Shown: piece by piece, positions 17,590 through 25,496 of the stretch
Layout: each line of letters opens with the position of its first letter
Position numbering within the stretch: position 1 is the first letter of the stretch
DNA from: CAYUMU01 sp964445985
GTDB taxonomy: Bacteria; Planctomycetota; Planctomycetia; Pirellulales; S012-138
NCBI GenBank assembly: GCA_964445985.1
Contig: CAYUMU010000038.1
Coordinates: 1 to 56,284, forward strand
DNA length: 56,284 bases
Reading direction: 5' to 3'
The notes under the pieces: model-generated
What the model was told of the DNA's origin: nothing
Database searches by the model: none
What the model saw: only the letters and a program-made list of their open reading frames with translations
Position numbers and translations under genes: made by a program

Positions 17590-18396
17590 TTACCCAATAG
17601 CGGGGCCGAGGGGCGTGGCCAAGGGGAACTGGGGCAAGCATCTCGCATCGAGAATATCTAGTTTCACTTCCTGATACTCCAGACAGCCGAGCGTGTACGC
17701 CAGGAAAGCGTTCAGCAAACTGCTGCCCACGGCCAGGTTGGTGAAAAGAATCTGCGGGACGCTTTTGACCAACTCCCCGCAGCCAACCTGGTTGGGGTGC
17801 CCTTGCGTGGCTTTGGCGATCTCGGGGTGATACCTGGTGATCGGAACCGTGCGATCCAGGCCGCCTTGGCGAATGTATACCTGCACATTTCCATACGTTC
17901 CCCGTTGCTCGGGCAAACTCACTCCATCGTTGCCGGCACTGAACAGCGCGACATTATTGAGTCGTTGGCAATGTTCGCTAACGACGCGGCGGCTGACAAA
18001 ATTATCCACGCACATGAGTATCAGGTCATCCTCCTTGACAATCTCCGCGACATTACTTTCGGAGACATAATCGCCGCGCCAAGCCACGGTAAGGCTTGTG
18101 TGGCCCAAGCGCTGCACGGCCTCGGCGGCCTTGATTTGGGCCTTGTTGCCAAAGGCGGCGAACGACATGCGCGAAATATTGGACGGTTCAAACGAGTCGC
18201 CATCGATGAGCACCAATCGAAGCGGCCTGGCCAGGCTGTTGAGGTAGACCATCAAGTACTCCAGCACCACGCAGCCAATTCCGCCCACGCCAATCAGCTT
18301 GATGCGGCTGTTCGCCGGGAGCAGACTTTCGAGCCCGCGACTTTCGCCAGGTTCTGCCATCGTTGTCGCGTGATCGTGATTGAGTTCATTCGCCAT
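17590..18396 (-). CDS. E1-like ThiF-family adenylyltransferase (module B)
   Basis: A 268-residue E1 superfamily protein. Such proteins adenylate the C-terminus of a ubiquitin-like protein and usually pass it to a Cys. The Rossmann motif IGVGGIG is at about 35-41, IDGD at 64-67 binds nucleotide ribose, and N73 and R76 (PSNISR) match the family's adenylation residues. C206 in NQVGCGELVKSVPQ is the candidate thioester Cys. The fold resembles the ThiF proteins of PRTRC plasmid systems. The start at 18396 overlaps the JAB stop by 11 bp, suggesting translational coupling. It is the last gene of the cluster. Confident as an E1-like protein; the partner (the ubiquitin-like protein at 20216-20641) is inferred from position. 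Confidence 0.87.
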   Translation of the reverse strand: MANELNHDHATTMAEPGESRGLESLLPANSRIKLIGVGGIGCVVLEYLMVYLNSLARPLRLVLIDGDSFEPSNISRMSFAAFGNKAQIKAAEAVQRLGHTSLTVAWRGDYVSESNVAEIVKEDDLILMCVDNFVSRRVVSEHCQRLNNVALFSAGNDGVSLPEQRGTYGNVQVYIRQGGLDRTVPITRYHPEIAKATQGHPNQVGCGELVKSVPQILFTNLAVGSSLLNAFLAYTLGCLEYQEVKLDILDARCLPQFPLATPLGPAIG

Positions 18397-19132
18397 CGGA
18401 TGCATTCCACGATAGAAAGTTTGAGCTGGCCTTGCTTGAGGTCCAAGCCTTCCACGTCGGCAACTGAATTTCGACTTCAACCTGTTTCAGCCAGGCTTCG
18501 GGGACCAGCCGGCGCCTTTGCCGATATCCGCGGAACAGGACTTCAAAATCGAGCCGAAACCGCGACCCATCGAGCGCCAGGGCCACGTACAACTCGGGCG
18601 GTTCGCGATGAACCCGCCCCACGATGGCATGTACGCCGTCGCGGTAGATCTCGTCTTCCTTGTCGGTCCAAGAAGGCGCGCATCCCATATCGCCGTGGCT
18701 GTGGATATCGCCCACGAGCATCCAGGAATGAGGCGCCGTAAGCGGGACTTCGTAAGCCACATCCATGGGCGACCGCTTGCCCGACCGGCTTTGCCACACC
18801 GTGGCCTTTTGCTTGGGAACAAGCAGGCGGTATCGCTCGCCAACCTGATCCCAATACAGCAACACCACCGCTTCTGATTGAAACCGTTCGAAGACTTTGC
18901 CGAAGAATGCGACGATATACTCAAGCGTGGAAATCGGTACCAAGGGGAACCGCACCGTACAGTTGGCCGTGTGCGGGGCCAGCCCGCGCGGTTTGCGCTT
19001 GGCGGGCACATCACTTTCAAAGAATGTGTGATTGCGGCAAAAATATAGCCCATCTTGCGCTACCAGATAGAACTCCGGATCGGACGGACGGGGACTATCC
19101 GCCGAGGTCTTCAAATAAATAGGAATCGGCAT
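18386..19132 (-). CDS. JAB/MPN-domain metallopeptidase (module B)
   Basis: A 248-residue protein with all JAMM residues: E87 (SEAVVLLYW), H144 and H146 (GDIHSHGDMG), S154 and D157 (SWTDKEDE). JAB proteases cleave ubiquitin-like proteins from targets or trim their C-termini. The arrangement HSHG-DMG...S-TD..DE...GVHAIVGRVH resembles the JAB proteins of bacterial E1/E2/JAB clusters such as PRTRC_A. The unknown N-terminal 80 residues may be a substrate-binding part. It sits between the E2-like and E1 genes and overlaps the latter. The start ATG 19132 has only a weak ribosome site. Confidence 0.85.
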   Translation of the reverse strand: MPIPIYLKTSADSPRPSDPEFYLVAQDGLYFCRNHTFFESDVPAKRKPRGLAPHTANCTVRFPLVPISTLEYIVAFFGKVFERFQSEAVVLLYWDQVGERYRLLVPKQKATVWQSRSGKRSPMDVAYEVPLTAPHSWMLVGDIHSHGDMGCAPSWTDKEDEIYRDGVHAIVGRVHREPPELYVALALDGSRFRLDFEVLFRGYRQRRRLVPEAWLKQVEVEIQLPTWKAWTSSKASSNFLSWNASDGE

Positions 19133-19174
19133 GGGTAGTTTCTTTAAGAATGAAGGCGCGCGGAACCGCGTACC

Positions 19175-20011
19175 CTAAGCGCCGTGAATAAAATTGACAA
19201 AACGCGATAGCAGGCTCGAACCGGGCTCCGGGATTTTGGTTGGCTGTGTGGCCGGCTGCGCGGGGCTTGCTTCCTGCAAGAGGGCGTCGATCATTTGGCC
19301 CGCATTCAACGGAGCCTTGGCCCAGGGCAAATGCAGCGCCATGGCCTCATTATCTCGCGTGGCGGCCTCCCAGGCTTCGACTGTGCTAATCGAGGGGAGG
19401 TTCGCCGCTTGAACCGAGTACCAGCTTGCCCCTTCGTGTCGCTCGCTGGAGCGGTTGCTGCCCGAGTTCCAAAAATGATTGAGCAGGGCCTCCAACTGCC
19501 CGGTCCAGGTCATCTCCGGTTGCAGGCCGAGGTGCTGCGTGCAAATCCAGGCGCCTTGCCGGCGGTTGCGATCGACTCGCGACACGTTGAGCAACGCCGG
19601 ATAGCAGAGCGAGTCGCTGCGATCTCGGAGCGGTGAATTGCGAAAATACAACTCGTTCGATCCGGTCAAGAACAGGCGATCCCTTTGCAATCCATAGACG
19701 GCAAAGGTAATCGAATAAGGCATGCTCAGCCGAACTTGTCGGTAGGTGGTGCCGGGGCCGAAGTCTTGTGGCGAGTCGGGGGCAATCCATTGCATCCGCC
19801 GCACGTGTGGCGGTAGTTGATGCACAAGGACCAGGTAGGGATTACGCCACTCGACGAACTTTATCCCATCGGGAAGCGCCGCCGCGCCCAGGGGCGGAAG
19901 CAACTCGTTGCGAAGTAGTTCCACCAGGTCGGACTCGGGCCGCTCGACTCGCTGGCCCTCTTCCGTGGTAAGTGAAAGCGTTCCGTTTTCTAATAACAGT
20001 TGGTCTGCCAT
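19175..20011 (-). CDS. Prok-E2_D/PRTRC_B-like E2 candidate (module B)
   Basis: A protein of 278 residues. The middle follows the pattern of the Prok-E2_D family (PRTRC system protein B): a Pro-rich turn and hydrophobic strand (SMPYSITFAVYGL), a P..NV turn (YPALLNVSRV), then a Cys in AWICTQHLG (C157, possible transfer Cys) and LEALLNHFWNSGSNRSS. The C-terminal 60 residues end in SRFVNFIHGA. If right, it would carry the ubiquitin-like protein as a thioester or act as a degenerate E2. ATG 20011 is chosen for a GGAG 11 nt upstream. Family assignment is by pattern only; it lacks the canonical HPN motif. Confidence 0.55.
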   Translation of the reverse strand: MADQLLLENGTLSLTTEEGQRVERPESDLVELLRNELLPPLGAAALPDGIKFVEWRNPYLVLVHQLPPHVRRMQWIAPDSPQDFGPGTTYRQVRLSMPYSITFAVYGLQRDRLFLTGSNELYFRNSPLRDRSDSLCYPALLNVSRVDRNRRQGAWICTQHLGLQPEMTWTGQLEALLNHFWNSGSNRSSERHEGASWYSVQAANLPSISTVEAWEAATRDNEAMALHLPWAKAPLNAGQMIDALLQEASPAQPATQPTKIPEPGSSLLSRFVNFIHGA

Positions 20012-20194
20012 GGTGGCGCGCACTCCACACCGAAGTTGAGCAATGTTTTGGAACAAGACGTCGAGACCATATGCCGTTGGCCTCGCCACAGCCAGAAACG
20101 ATCGAGATCAAGAGAAAAGGACGAGCCGAAGAATAGATTCCCACTATCCAGTTCGCGCGCAGCGGATGTTGATTACAGAGCCGTATCCGCCGCA

Positions 20195-20262
20195 ACTGGA
20201 TTCCCGCCCCCGTCTTCACGAGGGCAGACTCTTCGCGGGAATGACGAGTTTGCGGGAATGAC
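20195..20262. repeat. GATTCCCGC-type palindromic repeat block
   Basis: GGATTCCCGC near 20198 faces GCGGGAATGACGAG units at about 20237 and 20251, forming inverted arms of a REP-like element. Part of it is translated as the tail of the ubiquitin-like protein gene that ends at 20216. Confidence 0.6.
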
Positions 20263-20641
20263 GAGTTCTCGAGCGTTGATAAAGTGGCAATGCCAATTGG
20301 GGAAGCAAAACTTCGCTCCCCCTTAAGTCGCTTGGCCACAGGCGCCCCTTTTCTCCCGCATGTTTGACAAAATTCAGCACCTGATTTTCGGTAAGAACGG
20401 TGTCTTCATCCGCCTCATTGCCGTCCACGACCGCGAGGGCGTCGGGCGCAAGATTTAATCGCTCTTCAAGCTCCGCACGCGCCTGGCGGACGGTCATGCC
20501 AGAAATTGGCAAGCTGTGCGCATGAACCCCGTGGATCACTTGCACGTTGCCGCCATGCGAAGTCGTGGTGTCGGCGAATTCATCCGAGTCGCCCGAGGGA
20601 CCGAGCTGAACTTGACCATGGCGAAGTTGTTCCTGTGTCAT
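20216..20641 (-). CDS. ThiS/PRTRC_C-like ubiquitin-like protein (module B)
   Basis: A protein of 141 residues. Residues about 30-95 look like a beta-grasp ubiquitin-like domain: VQVIHGVHAHSLPISG (first hairpin), MTVRQARAELEERLNL (helix), ALAVVDGNEADEDTVL and NQVLNFVKHAGEKG. The last segment resembles the EFVK-AGxKG ends of ThiS/MoaD-type and PRTRC_C proteins. There is no Gly-Gly terminus. Instead about 35 extra residues follow (GRLWPSDLRG...), the last 20 encoded by a palindromic repeat, so processing by JAB or 3'-end erosion is possible. ATG 20641 has AAGG 9 nt upstream. It lies between the AAA ATPase and the E2-like gene. Confidence 0.6.
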   Translation of the reverse strand: MTQEQLRHGQVQLGPSGDSDEFADTTTSHGGNVQVIHGVHAHSLPISGMTVRQARAELEERLNLAPDALAVVDGNEADEDTVLTENQVLNFVKHAGEKGRLWPSDLRGSEVLLPQLALPLYQRSRTRHSRKLVIPAKSLPS

Positions 20642-20834
20642 GTGCAAAACCCTTGTAAAGAAATGATGAGAGACGCAAACATTGCAAATCGGCCGATCCT
20701 GAATCTTCCTCGGAAGCACTCCGCTTGCGTTCCGATTCCCAAGCCGCGCGTTGGGCTTCGGCCGCCAGATAGTAGGCATCGTCGGGACCGACAGCGCCTG
20801 CCTGCTTCCATTCCCCGTAGGCAAAAAATGACAT
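20580..20834 (-). CDS. small unknown protein overlapping the ubiquitin-like gene
   Basis: An 84-codon frame. The start is well supported: AGGAGG lies 9 nt upstream of ATG 20834. The first 45 residues are acidic and Ala-rich (AYYLAAEAQRAAWESERK) and look like real coding sequence. The remainder runs 62 bp into the next gene in a different frame and looks non-native. The native stop may have been lost, or there is a frameshift near 20700. Family not recognised. Position suggests a role with module B. Confidence 0.5.
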   Translation of the reverse strand: MSFFAYGEWKQAGAVGPDDAYYLAAEAQRAAWESERKRSASEEDSGSADLQCLRLSSFLYKGFAHDTGTTSPWSSSARSLGRLG

Positions 20835-20874
20835 GCGACTTCCCTCCTATGTTGAGTGGCGACGCGGCGCCCCT

Positions 20875-22689
20875 TTACCCGGCAACCGTCAGAAGACCAC
20901 CGCCGGGCTGGCGCAGACGCCGAACATTGGCGACCGAGGCGTGTTCTGGCAGACTGAGGTAGTCATGAATGTTGTGTGGCGTAAGAATATCCGCGATGCC
21001 ATCGACCACATTGCGTAGCGAATGAACGATTCGCGAAGCATTGAGTCCCAAGTGCTGCGCCTCGACGCCGAGTTCTTGCAAGTGTTCGGTGGCAAACACG
21101 AGTTCATCGATCGCCGCGGCCACGGCTTGTTCCACAACCGCTCCCGTGAGGAAATCATGGCGTTGCCGCTTCAGGCGGGCTCCATCTCGCAGAGTAATCT
21201 CCACAACAGCCTCTTCATTCAAAGCGGGGGCATACATTGCGGCGACAACGCGGTCGATCACGCCGTGGCGGAGGTCAATCGCATCCCCATTGGCAGATGC
21301 CGCGCCGTTCTCATGGGCGTAGGGATAGTGACACTTCAGTTTCTTATTGAGTACGGCGACCAGGCCCAGGCGATCGAGACGGCTAAAGGAAGCCTGCACT
21401 CCGCTCAATCTTCTTTGCATGGCCGAATCCAGTAACTCTGGACGATTTGAAGTGGTTATCCATATGATGGGCAGCTGGGAAAGATCGTCCGTGGGGTCAT
21501 CCATTCGCTGTAGCAAAGTGCCGATGGTGCGATCATAAACTCCGGAGTCGTAATCACCCCGTCGGCGGGCCAGTCCCTCGGCTTCTTCCAGAATGACCGT
21601 CACTGGCAACTTGCAGCGGGCGCCATCAGCAGCCTCGAATTCTTGACTGGCCAAATGCTGAATGTCATCGAAAAGTTCTTCTAGATTCTTGTCCGTTCTC
21701 CCGAACCACTCCGATAACAGTTCTCCAGACTTGACACGAACCACGCGGCTGGGGATATCTGTTCGACCAATCCGCTCTTGCAACATCCGGTGGCTCTCAT
21801 ACAAGAACGCACGAATAGCTAGAGTTTTGCCCGTACCGCTGGGACCTGTCATCATGACAGATACGCGGGGGCGAAGGCCGAATCGCTCCAGCAGATCCTG
21901 CCGAAAGAGCATCAAACGATATCGGCGAAGCAGGTAGCCCAGCACCCAATGCGGGTTGCCGATGTCGCGGCTGACAACGACTTCTGGAATCTTCGCGTTA
22001 TCGATGAAGCGGTGGCTGCGGTCAGATACCGAGGGAAGAACCTGGAAGGCAAACTGGCGATTCGCGCAAATCACGACGCGGTCGCCCCGCTGGACCTGGT
22101 GCTGTTCTTCGGCCCTCAAGACGTTGGCCGATCCGTAGACCACGATGGGTTCGTCATGGAGCGAGACCTCGAGCAGATTTGAGCCCGGCAAACGGCGGAG
22201 GAACGTGGCCTCTCGGCCCACCTGGGGAACGCGGCTCCCCGCTCCCACCACGGCGGCGCCCTTGGCATCGAGATAAACCGTCATGCCCGGCTCAAGGCGG
22301 CGAATGTCGACGTTCGGCGCCACAAACGGAAATCGTTCATGACCATCGGGAGTGATGACGTGAACTCGTGTCAGAACGCCCAGATCACCTTCCTCATATA
22401 CTTCGACAAACGTCGCAGCGCGGACAGGACCTTCCTGCAACTCGCTCAACGCCTGTTCATACGCCAAGCGGCTCTTGGTCAGTTCGTCCGAGGCCCCTTG
22501 GCGCGGAACGGCTTCCAGCATGGCGGTGACAAACGCCTGTTGTTCGTTCGGCGCCACGCCTGCCTGCTTGCAGAAATCCACCAACATCTTGGCGCGAATT
22601 TCGGCGGGCCGATTGATATCAAAAAAGATGTCGAGCAAGGGCGTGAAAGGAGACGGCGTGGAATTGGCCGTGGCGGTGTCGTTGCTCAT
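20875..22689 (-). CDS. proteasome-type AAA+ ATPase (Mpa/ARC/Rpt-like)
   Basis: A protein of 604 residues. Order: an N-terminal region with a helical stretch around 65-88, two small beta-barrel-like segments (about 90-220) reminiscent of the OB domains of Mpa/ARC, then one AAA+ module. Walker A is TGPSGTGKT (281-289). The Walker B-type strand is VTVILEEAEG, with Glu where Asp is usual. Pore-loop candidate KSGELLSEWFGRTDKN is at 320-335, and the sensor/arginine-finger region is TSNRPELLDSAMQRR. No membrane helix, protease domain or terminal GQYL-type tail is visible. In this cluster it would unfold targets marked with the ubiquitin-like proteins, or dismantle complexes. GGGAG precedes ATG 22689. 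Very sure as AAA+, less so on the OB part. Confidence 0.85.
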   Translation of the reverse strand: MSNDTATANSTPSPFTPLLDIFFDINRPAEIRAKMLVDFCKQAGVAPNEQQAFVTAMLEAVPRQGASDELTKSRLAYEQALSELQEGPVRAATFVEVYEEGDLGVLTRVHVITPDGHERFPFVAPNVDIRRLEPGMTVYLDAKGAAVVGAGSRVPQVGREATFLRRLPGSNLLEVSLHDEPIVVYGSANVLRAEEQHQVQRGDRVVICANRQFAFQVLPSVSDRSHRFIDNAKIPEVVVSRDIGNPHWVLGYLLRRYRLMLFRQDLLERFGLRPRVSVMMTGPSGTGKTLAIRAFLYESHRMLQERIGRTDIPSRVVRVKSGELLSEWFGRTDKNLEELFDDIQHLASQEFEAADGARCKLPVTVILEEAEGLARRRGDYDSGVYDRTIGTLLQRMDDPTDDLSQLPIIWITTSNRPELLDSAMQRRLSGVQASFSRLDRLGLVAVLNKKLKCHYPYAHENGAASANGDAIDLRHGVIDRVVAAMYAPALNEEAVVEITLRDGARLKRQRHDFLTGAVVEQAVAAAIDELVFATEHLQELGVEAQHLGLNASRIVHSLRNVVDGIADILTPHNIHDYLSLPEHASVANVRRLRQPGGGLLTVAG

Positions 22690-22749
22690 GGTATGCTCCC
22701 TGAAGATTGAGGATGATTGAGTCGGCGTGGATGGTCATGAACGAGCGAG

Positions 22750-23940
22750 TCACGAGTTGAGCAGGGGAAAGTCGTTGGGAACGAGACGAATTCCGCGGGG
22801 CCGAAGGGCACCGTCTTGCAATCCGTATAGTCGCCAATCCTCTTCTTCGCGAGCGTTCCAACCCCAAACCAAGAGGACGGCCCAAGGCTGCCCCGCGAAG
22901 ACACAGCGGTGCCAGAGGTGATCATCGCTGCTGGCAACGGCGGTCGTTCGCGTGCAGTGATCCAACAGATGACAGGCATCGCAACTGCGCCGCCCGGAGG
23001 CGTCGGCCTCGGGCTGGAAATTGTGGCCGTGAGTGGTGCCGACAATGATTTCTTCCGGGCGATGCAAGCGGCGACGGCGCATCTGCAATCGCTCCCGCAC
23101 GCTTCCCCAGGTCTCATCGGAGAAGGTCACCGAGAACTTCTCCTCGGCCGCGTGTTCAGCTTCCAGGCAGGCATCGAGCACCAGAAACAGTTCCGAAGAA
23201 TGACTGTCGCGGCACAAACGACCGGTCCAGACGGCCGCGGATTCCTTCTCGCCTCCTCGGCGCGCCAACTGCCGCCCTTCCTCCCAAACTCGCGCTGAAA
23301 CAAATACAGGCAGCCAAGACTCCGCCCCTTCGTCCTCGCTTTCTGGAGGCTTCCCTTGACGAAAAAGGGGTTCGCTCCGAAGCATAAAAGCCTGCAAGGG
23401 CATCCGGGCAAGCGTGAGCCTTTCACCGCGACTCTTCACGTGCAGAGGTAAGGTTGGGCTGCCGGCGGTTCGATTTATTGTTGGCGTGATCAGAGGTCCG
23501 TCGCTTTCAACGCGCACGGCGTCTGGCGCGAATCCGCGCGTCGTTGGAGTGAGAAAGTAGCGGTAATTGTCATTCACACTCAATGCTTCGCCGCGGATCA
23601 GTTGCGCCACTTCTGAGCGAATAAGCGACTCCAGGGCGTTCACCGTGAAAGGCTTACGGAAGGAACAGGAGCTAGAGGATAGTTCGAGCTCAAACCCATT
23701 GAGAATTTGCCCCTCGCTAATTTCACCGGCATGGATTGTCATTGCCAGCGACGACAGTTCCTCCGGGAGCAAGCCGGCCCTCATGCCAGCCAACCAGGTT
23801 TCATCTCGGAGGTATTTCAGATCGCCGGCAGTGACCGAAAGTCGCGATAGCAGTCGGTCGGGATCTTCCTCCGTCACAATCGCGACGGACAACAGATGAA
23901 GCGGGGAGTGCGTCTCCGCTACGTCATGAGCTACGGACAT
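22750..23940 (-). CDS. JAB/MPN-domain protein with N-terminal extension (module A)
   Basis: A protein of 396 residues. Residues about 210-390 form a JAB domain: Glu in EKESAAVWTG, EAEHA, H304 and H306 in TTHGHNF, and S337...D340 in ASSDDHLWHR. Between these is an insertion with Cys 320, 323 and 329 (SCDACHLLDHC), possibly an extra zinc site. The N-terminal 200 residues are unrecognised and have a helix-rich middle. Predicted to be a metal-dependent isopeptidase or processing peptidase for the YukD-like protein encoded just upstream. Start is ATG 23940 or GTG 23943, both behind GGAG. Confidence 0.78.
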   Translation of the reverse strand: MSVAHDVAETHSPLHLLSVAIVTEEDPDRLLSRLSVTAGDLKYLRDETWLAGMRAGLLPEELSSLAMTIHAGEISEGQILNGFELELSSSSCSFRKPFTVNALESLIRSEVAQLIRGEALSVNDNYRYFLTPTTRGFAPDAVRVESDGPLITPTINRTAGSPTLPLHVKSRGERLTLARMPLQAFMLRSEPLFRQGKPPESEDEGAESWLPVFVSARVWEEGRQLARRGGEKESAAVWTGRLCRDSHSSELFLVLDACLEAEHAAEEKFSVTFSDETWGSVRERLQMRRRRLHRPEEIIVGTTHGHNFQPEADASGRRSCDACHLLDHCTRTTAVASSDDHLWHRCVFAGQPWAVLLVWGWNAREEEDWRLYGLQDGALRPRGIRLVPNDFPLLNS

Positions 23941-24135
23941 CACGTATTCACTCCAATGTGAGATTCTGATTCGACACGCCTATCGAGGAGTTTCATCGGT
24001 TCGCCGGTAAGGCGCGAACCACGCGTTCAAAGGACAGAAGACGAAAGCCAAAACAGGCTGTGCGGCCGGGTGGTGCCTCGCTGCGCTGCCCCCAACGATG
24101 CCACTGTTTTCAACGCCTGCGCCGCACAGTCGTTC

Positions 24136-24162
24136 GCATTGAGCGCCATTCCCGCTCAATGC
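24136..24162 (-). terminator. perfect 10-bp hairpin after the YukD-like gene
   Basis: Arms GCATTGAGCG/CGCTCAATGC around a 7-nt loop, starting 6 bp after the stop of the ubiquitin-like protein gene on minus. No T-run follows. It may act as an RNA-stabilising or attenuating hairpin that gives more of the small tag protein than of downstream genes. A 9-bp inverted pair (24058-24066/24121-24129) surrounds the adjacent gap. Confidence 0.5.
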
Positions 24163-24168
24163 CCGCGG

Positions 24169-24450
24169 TTAGCCGAGATGAACCTTGGGAGTTAGCACCA
24201 GCTTCGCTCCCGGGTCGACCTGACTTCCGAGCGAAGAATCGTCGACCAACATCTTGGCCCGCGCCTCATCTCTCAGGGCATAGGGAATGTTGGGAGGCAA
24301 GTCCATCAGACTAGCAATGGATGCGGCCACTTCGCTTGTCGAACGATGTCCGTCCACGTCCTCAAAATTGAGAACATGGAGACCTGTGACATCGCTAACC
24401 ATAAAGTCGAGGTTGCCGCTCACTCCCCCCGGTGGGGCCTGAGTCATCAT
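24169..24450 (-). CDS. YukD-like ubiquitin-like protein ending in Gly (module A)
   Basis: A protein of 93 residues. The fold pattern fits a beta-grasp domain: LDFMVSDVTGLHVLNFEDVD (hairpin), RSTSEVAASIASLMDLP (helix), PYALRDEARAKMLVDDSSLG (strands) and VDPGAKLVLTPKVHLG (last strand and tail). YukD/EsaB-type proteins associated with E1/E2 genes share the GA-LVLTPK ending. The chain ends in a single Gly, as needed for adenylation by an E1 without prior trimming. ATG 24450 (or the next codon, also ATG) has GGAG 7 nt upstream. It is flanked by the unknown 322-residue protein and the JAB gene. Confidence 0.72.
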   Translation of the reverse strand: MMTQAPPGGVSGNLDFMVSDVTGLHVLNFEDVDGHRSTSEVAASIASLMDLPPNIPYALRDEARAKMLVDDSSLGSQVDPGAKLVLTPKVHLG

Positions 24451-24527
24451 GGTCGTTCTCCTTTGCACAAAACAGTCAGAACGCCTCGCCGCACTAGCGC
24501 CAAGGAATACGTTCCAATGCAAGCAAC

Positions 24528-25496
24528 TCACCGCGCGTCGGGCTCAGCCACGTACGCCGAGGGGACGATTTCGAGGGACGCCGCGGCGTCTGCCGTTGAT
24601 GGGGCGACCGCCAGGGAATGTTCGATGGCGGGAAGCGGGGCGAGTCCCAACTGCTGGGCACAGTATTCCGCAAGTGATCGTTGCGCCGGATCGGCCAGAA
24701 TCTGTAATTCCAAGCCCAACCGCCGCATTAACAATTCCAGACTTGCCATTGTGACGGTCAGCGTGTGTTCCCAGAGGGCGGCGCAGGCGGGACGGTCAAC
24801 ATCGGCGGGCAGAGCCGTCAGATCTACTTGAGCCTCGATACGAATTTCGCCATTGCGCGACAACCACGCCAGCCGCGCCAAGTGAGTGCGGTCGTTGGCT
24901 TCTTGGATGAGCGCCGCCATGGCGATCCGTGCAGCCGGGGAAATGTGCTTCCAACTTCCCAGTGGCATGCGGAACCGAAGTTGGCCCGGCCCGACGGTCG
25001 CCTGCGCTTGCAGATCACAGCCCCGCCGCGGCAAAGAAGTTCGCAGCCCTCCGAGATCATCGGCGGTGACTTCGTACCCAAGACGAGTGAGGCATTGATG
25101 CAACCAGTCGACCGGCGGGGGCAACCAGGAACTCCAGGAACTGGGGAGCGGCTGACCCTTGAGGTAGTCGCTCGCCAATTCTTTGAGTTCCGCCAGGAGA
25201 GCGGCGCTGTCGTTGGTTCGTTGCGGGTCTAAGGAATGTTGATCGACCAGCGGACTCAAGAAGAACTCAACTTGCAAATAGCGGTTTCCACTCGCCGTGA
25301 CACCTTTGATTGGCCCCAGCCAGAGGTCGTGCGACAGGCAAGGCAGCGCGGCGTGACTACCTTCCCACGGCTTGCGGCAACAAAGCCGGCCATCGAGTGA
25401 CGTGGTCCAAAGCGGCGATTCGGGACGCGCCGCGGACATTCTTGCCAGCTTTTGCGCTGACTTGGTATGCGACAGCAGAGATTCTAAAGCAGCCAT
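24528..25496 (-). CDS. unknown protein of module A, possible chaperone-like fold
   Basis: A protein of 322 residues not recognised as a known family. Residues 145-300 alternate strands and helices (LRFRMPLGSWKHISPAARIA, LARLAWLSRNGEIRIEAQVD, LEHTLTV-like strand, MASLELLMRRLGLELQIL). This pattern recalls the YbjN/type III secretion chaperone (CesT) fold, but that is a guess. The N-terminal part has a DUF-like segment with WLGPIKGVTA. ATG 25496 has AGGAG 10 nt upstream and overlaps the E2-like stop by 13 bp, so expression is probably coupled to the E2. Confidence 0.65.
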   Translation of the reverse strand: MAALESLLSHTKSAQKLARMSAARPESPLWTTSLDGRLCCRKPWEGSHAALPCLSHDLWLGPIKGVTASGNRYLQVEFFLSPLVDQHSLDPQRTNDSAALLAELKELASDYLKGQPLPSSWSSWLPPPVDWLHQCLTRLGYEVTADDLGGLRTSLPRRGCDLQAQATVGPGQLRFRMPLGSWKHISPAARIAMAALIQEANDRTHLARLAWLSRNGEIRIEAQVDLTALPADVDRPACAALWEHTLTVTMASLELLMRRLGLELQILADPAQRSLAEYCAQQLGLAPLPAIEHSLAVAPSTADAAASLEIVPSAYVAEPDAR

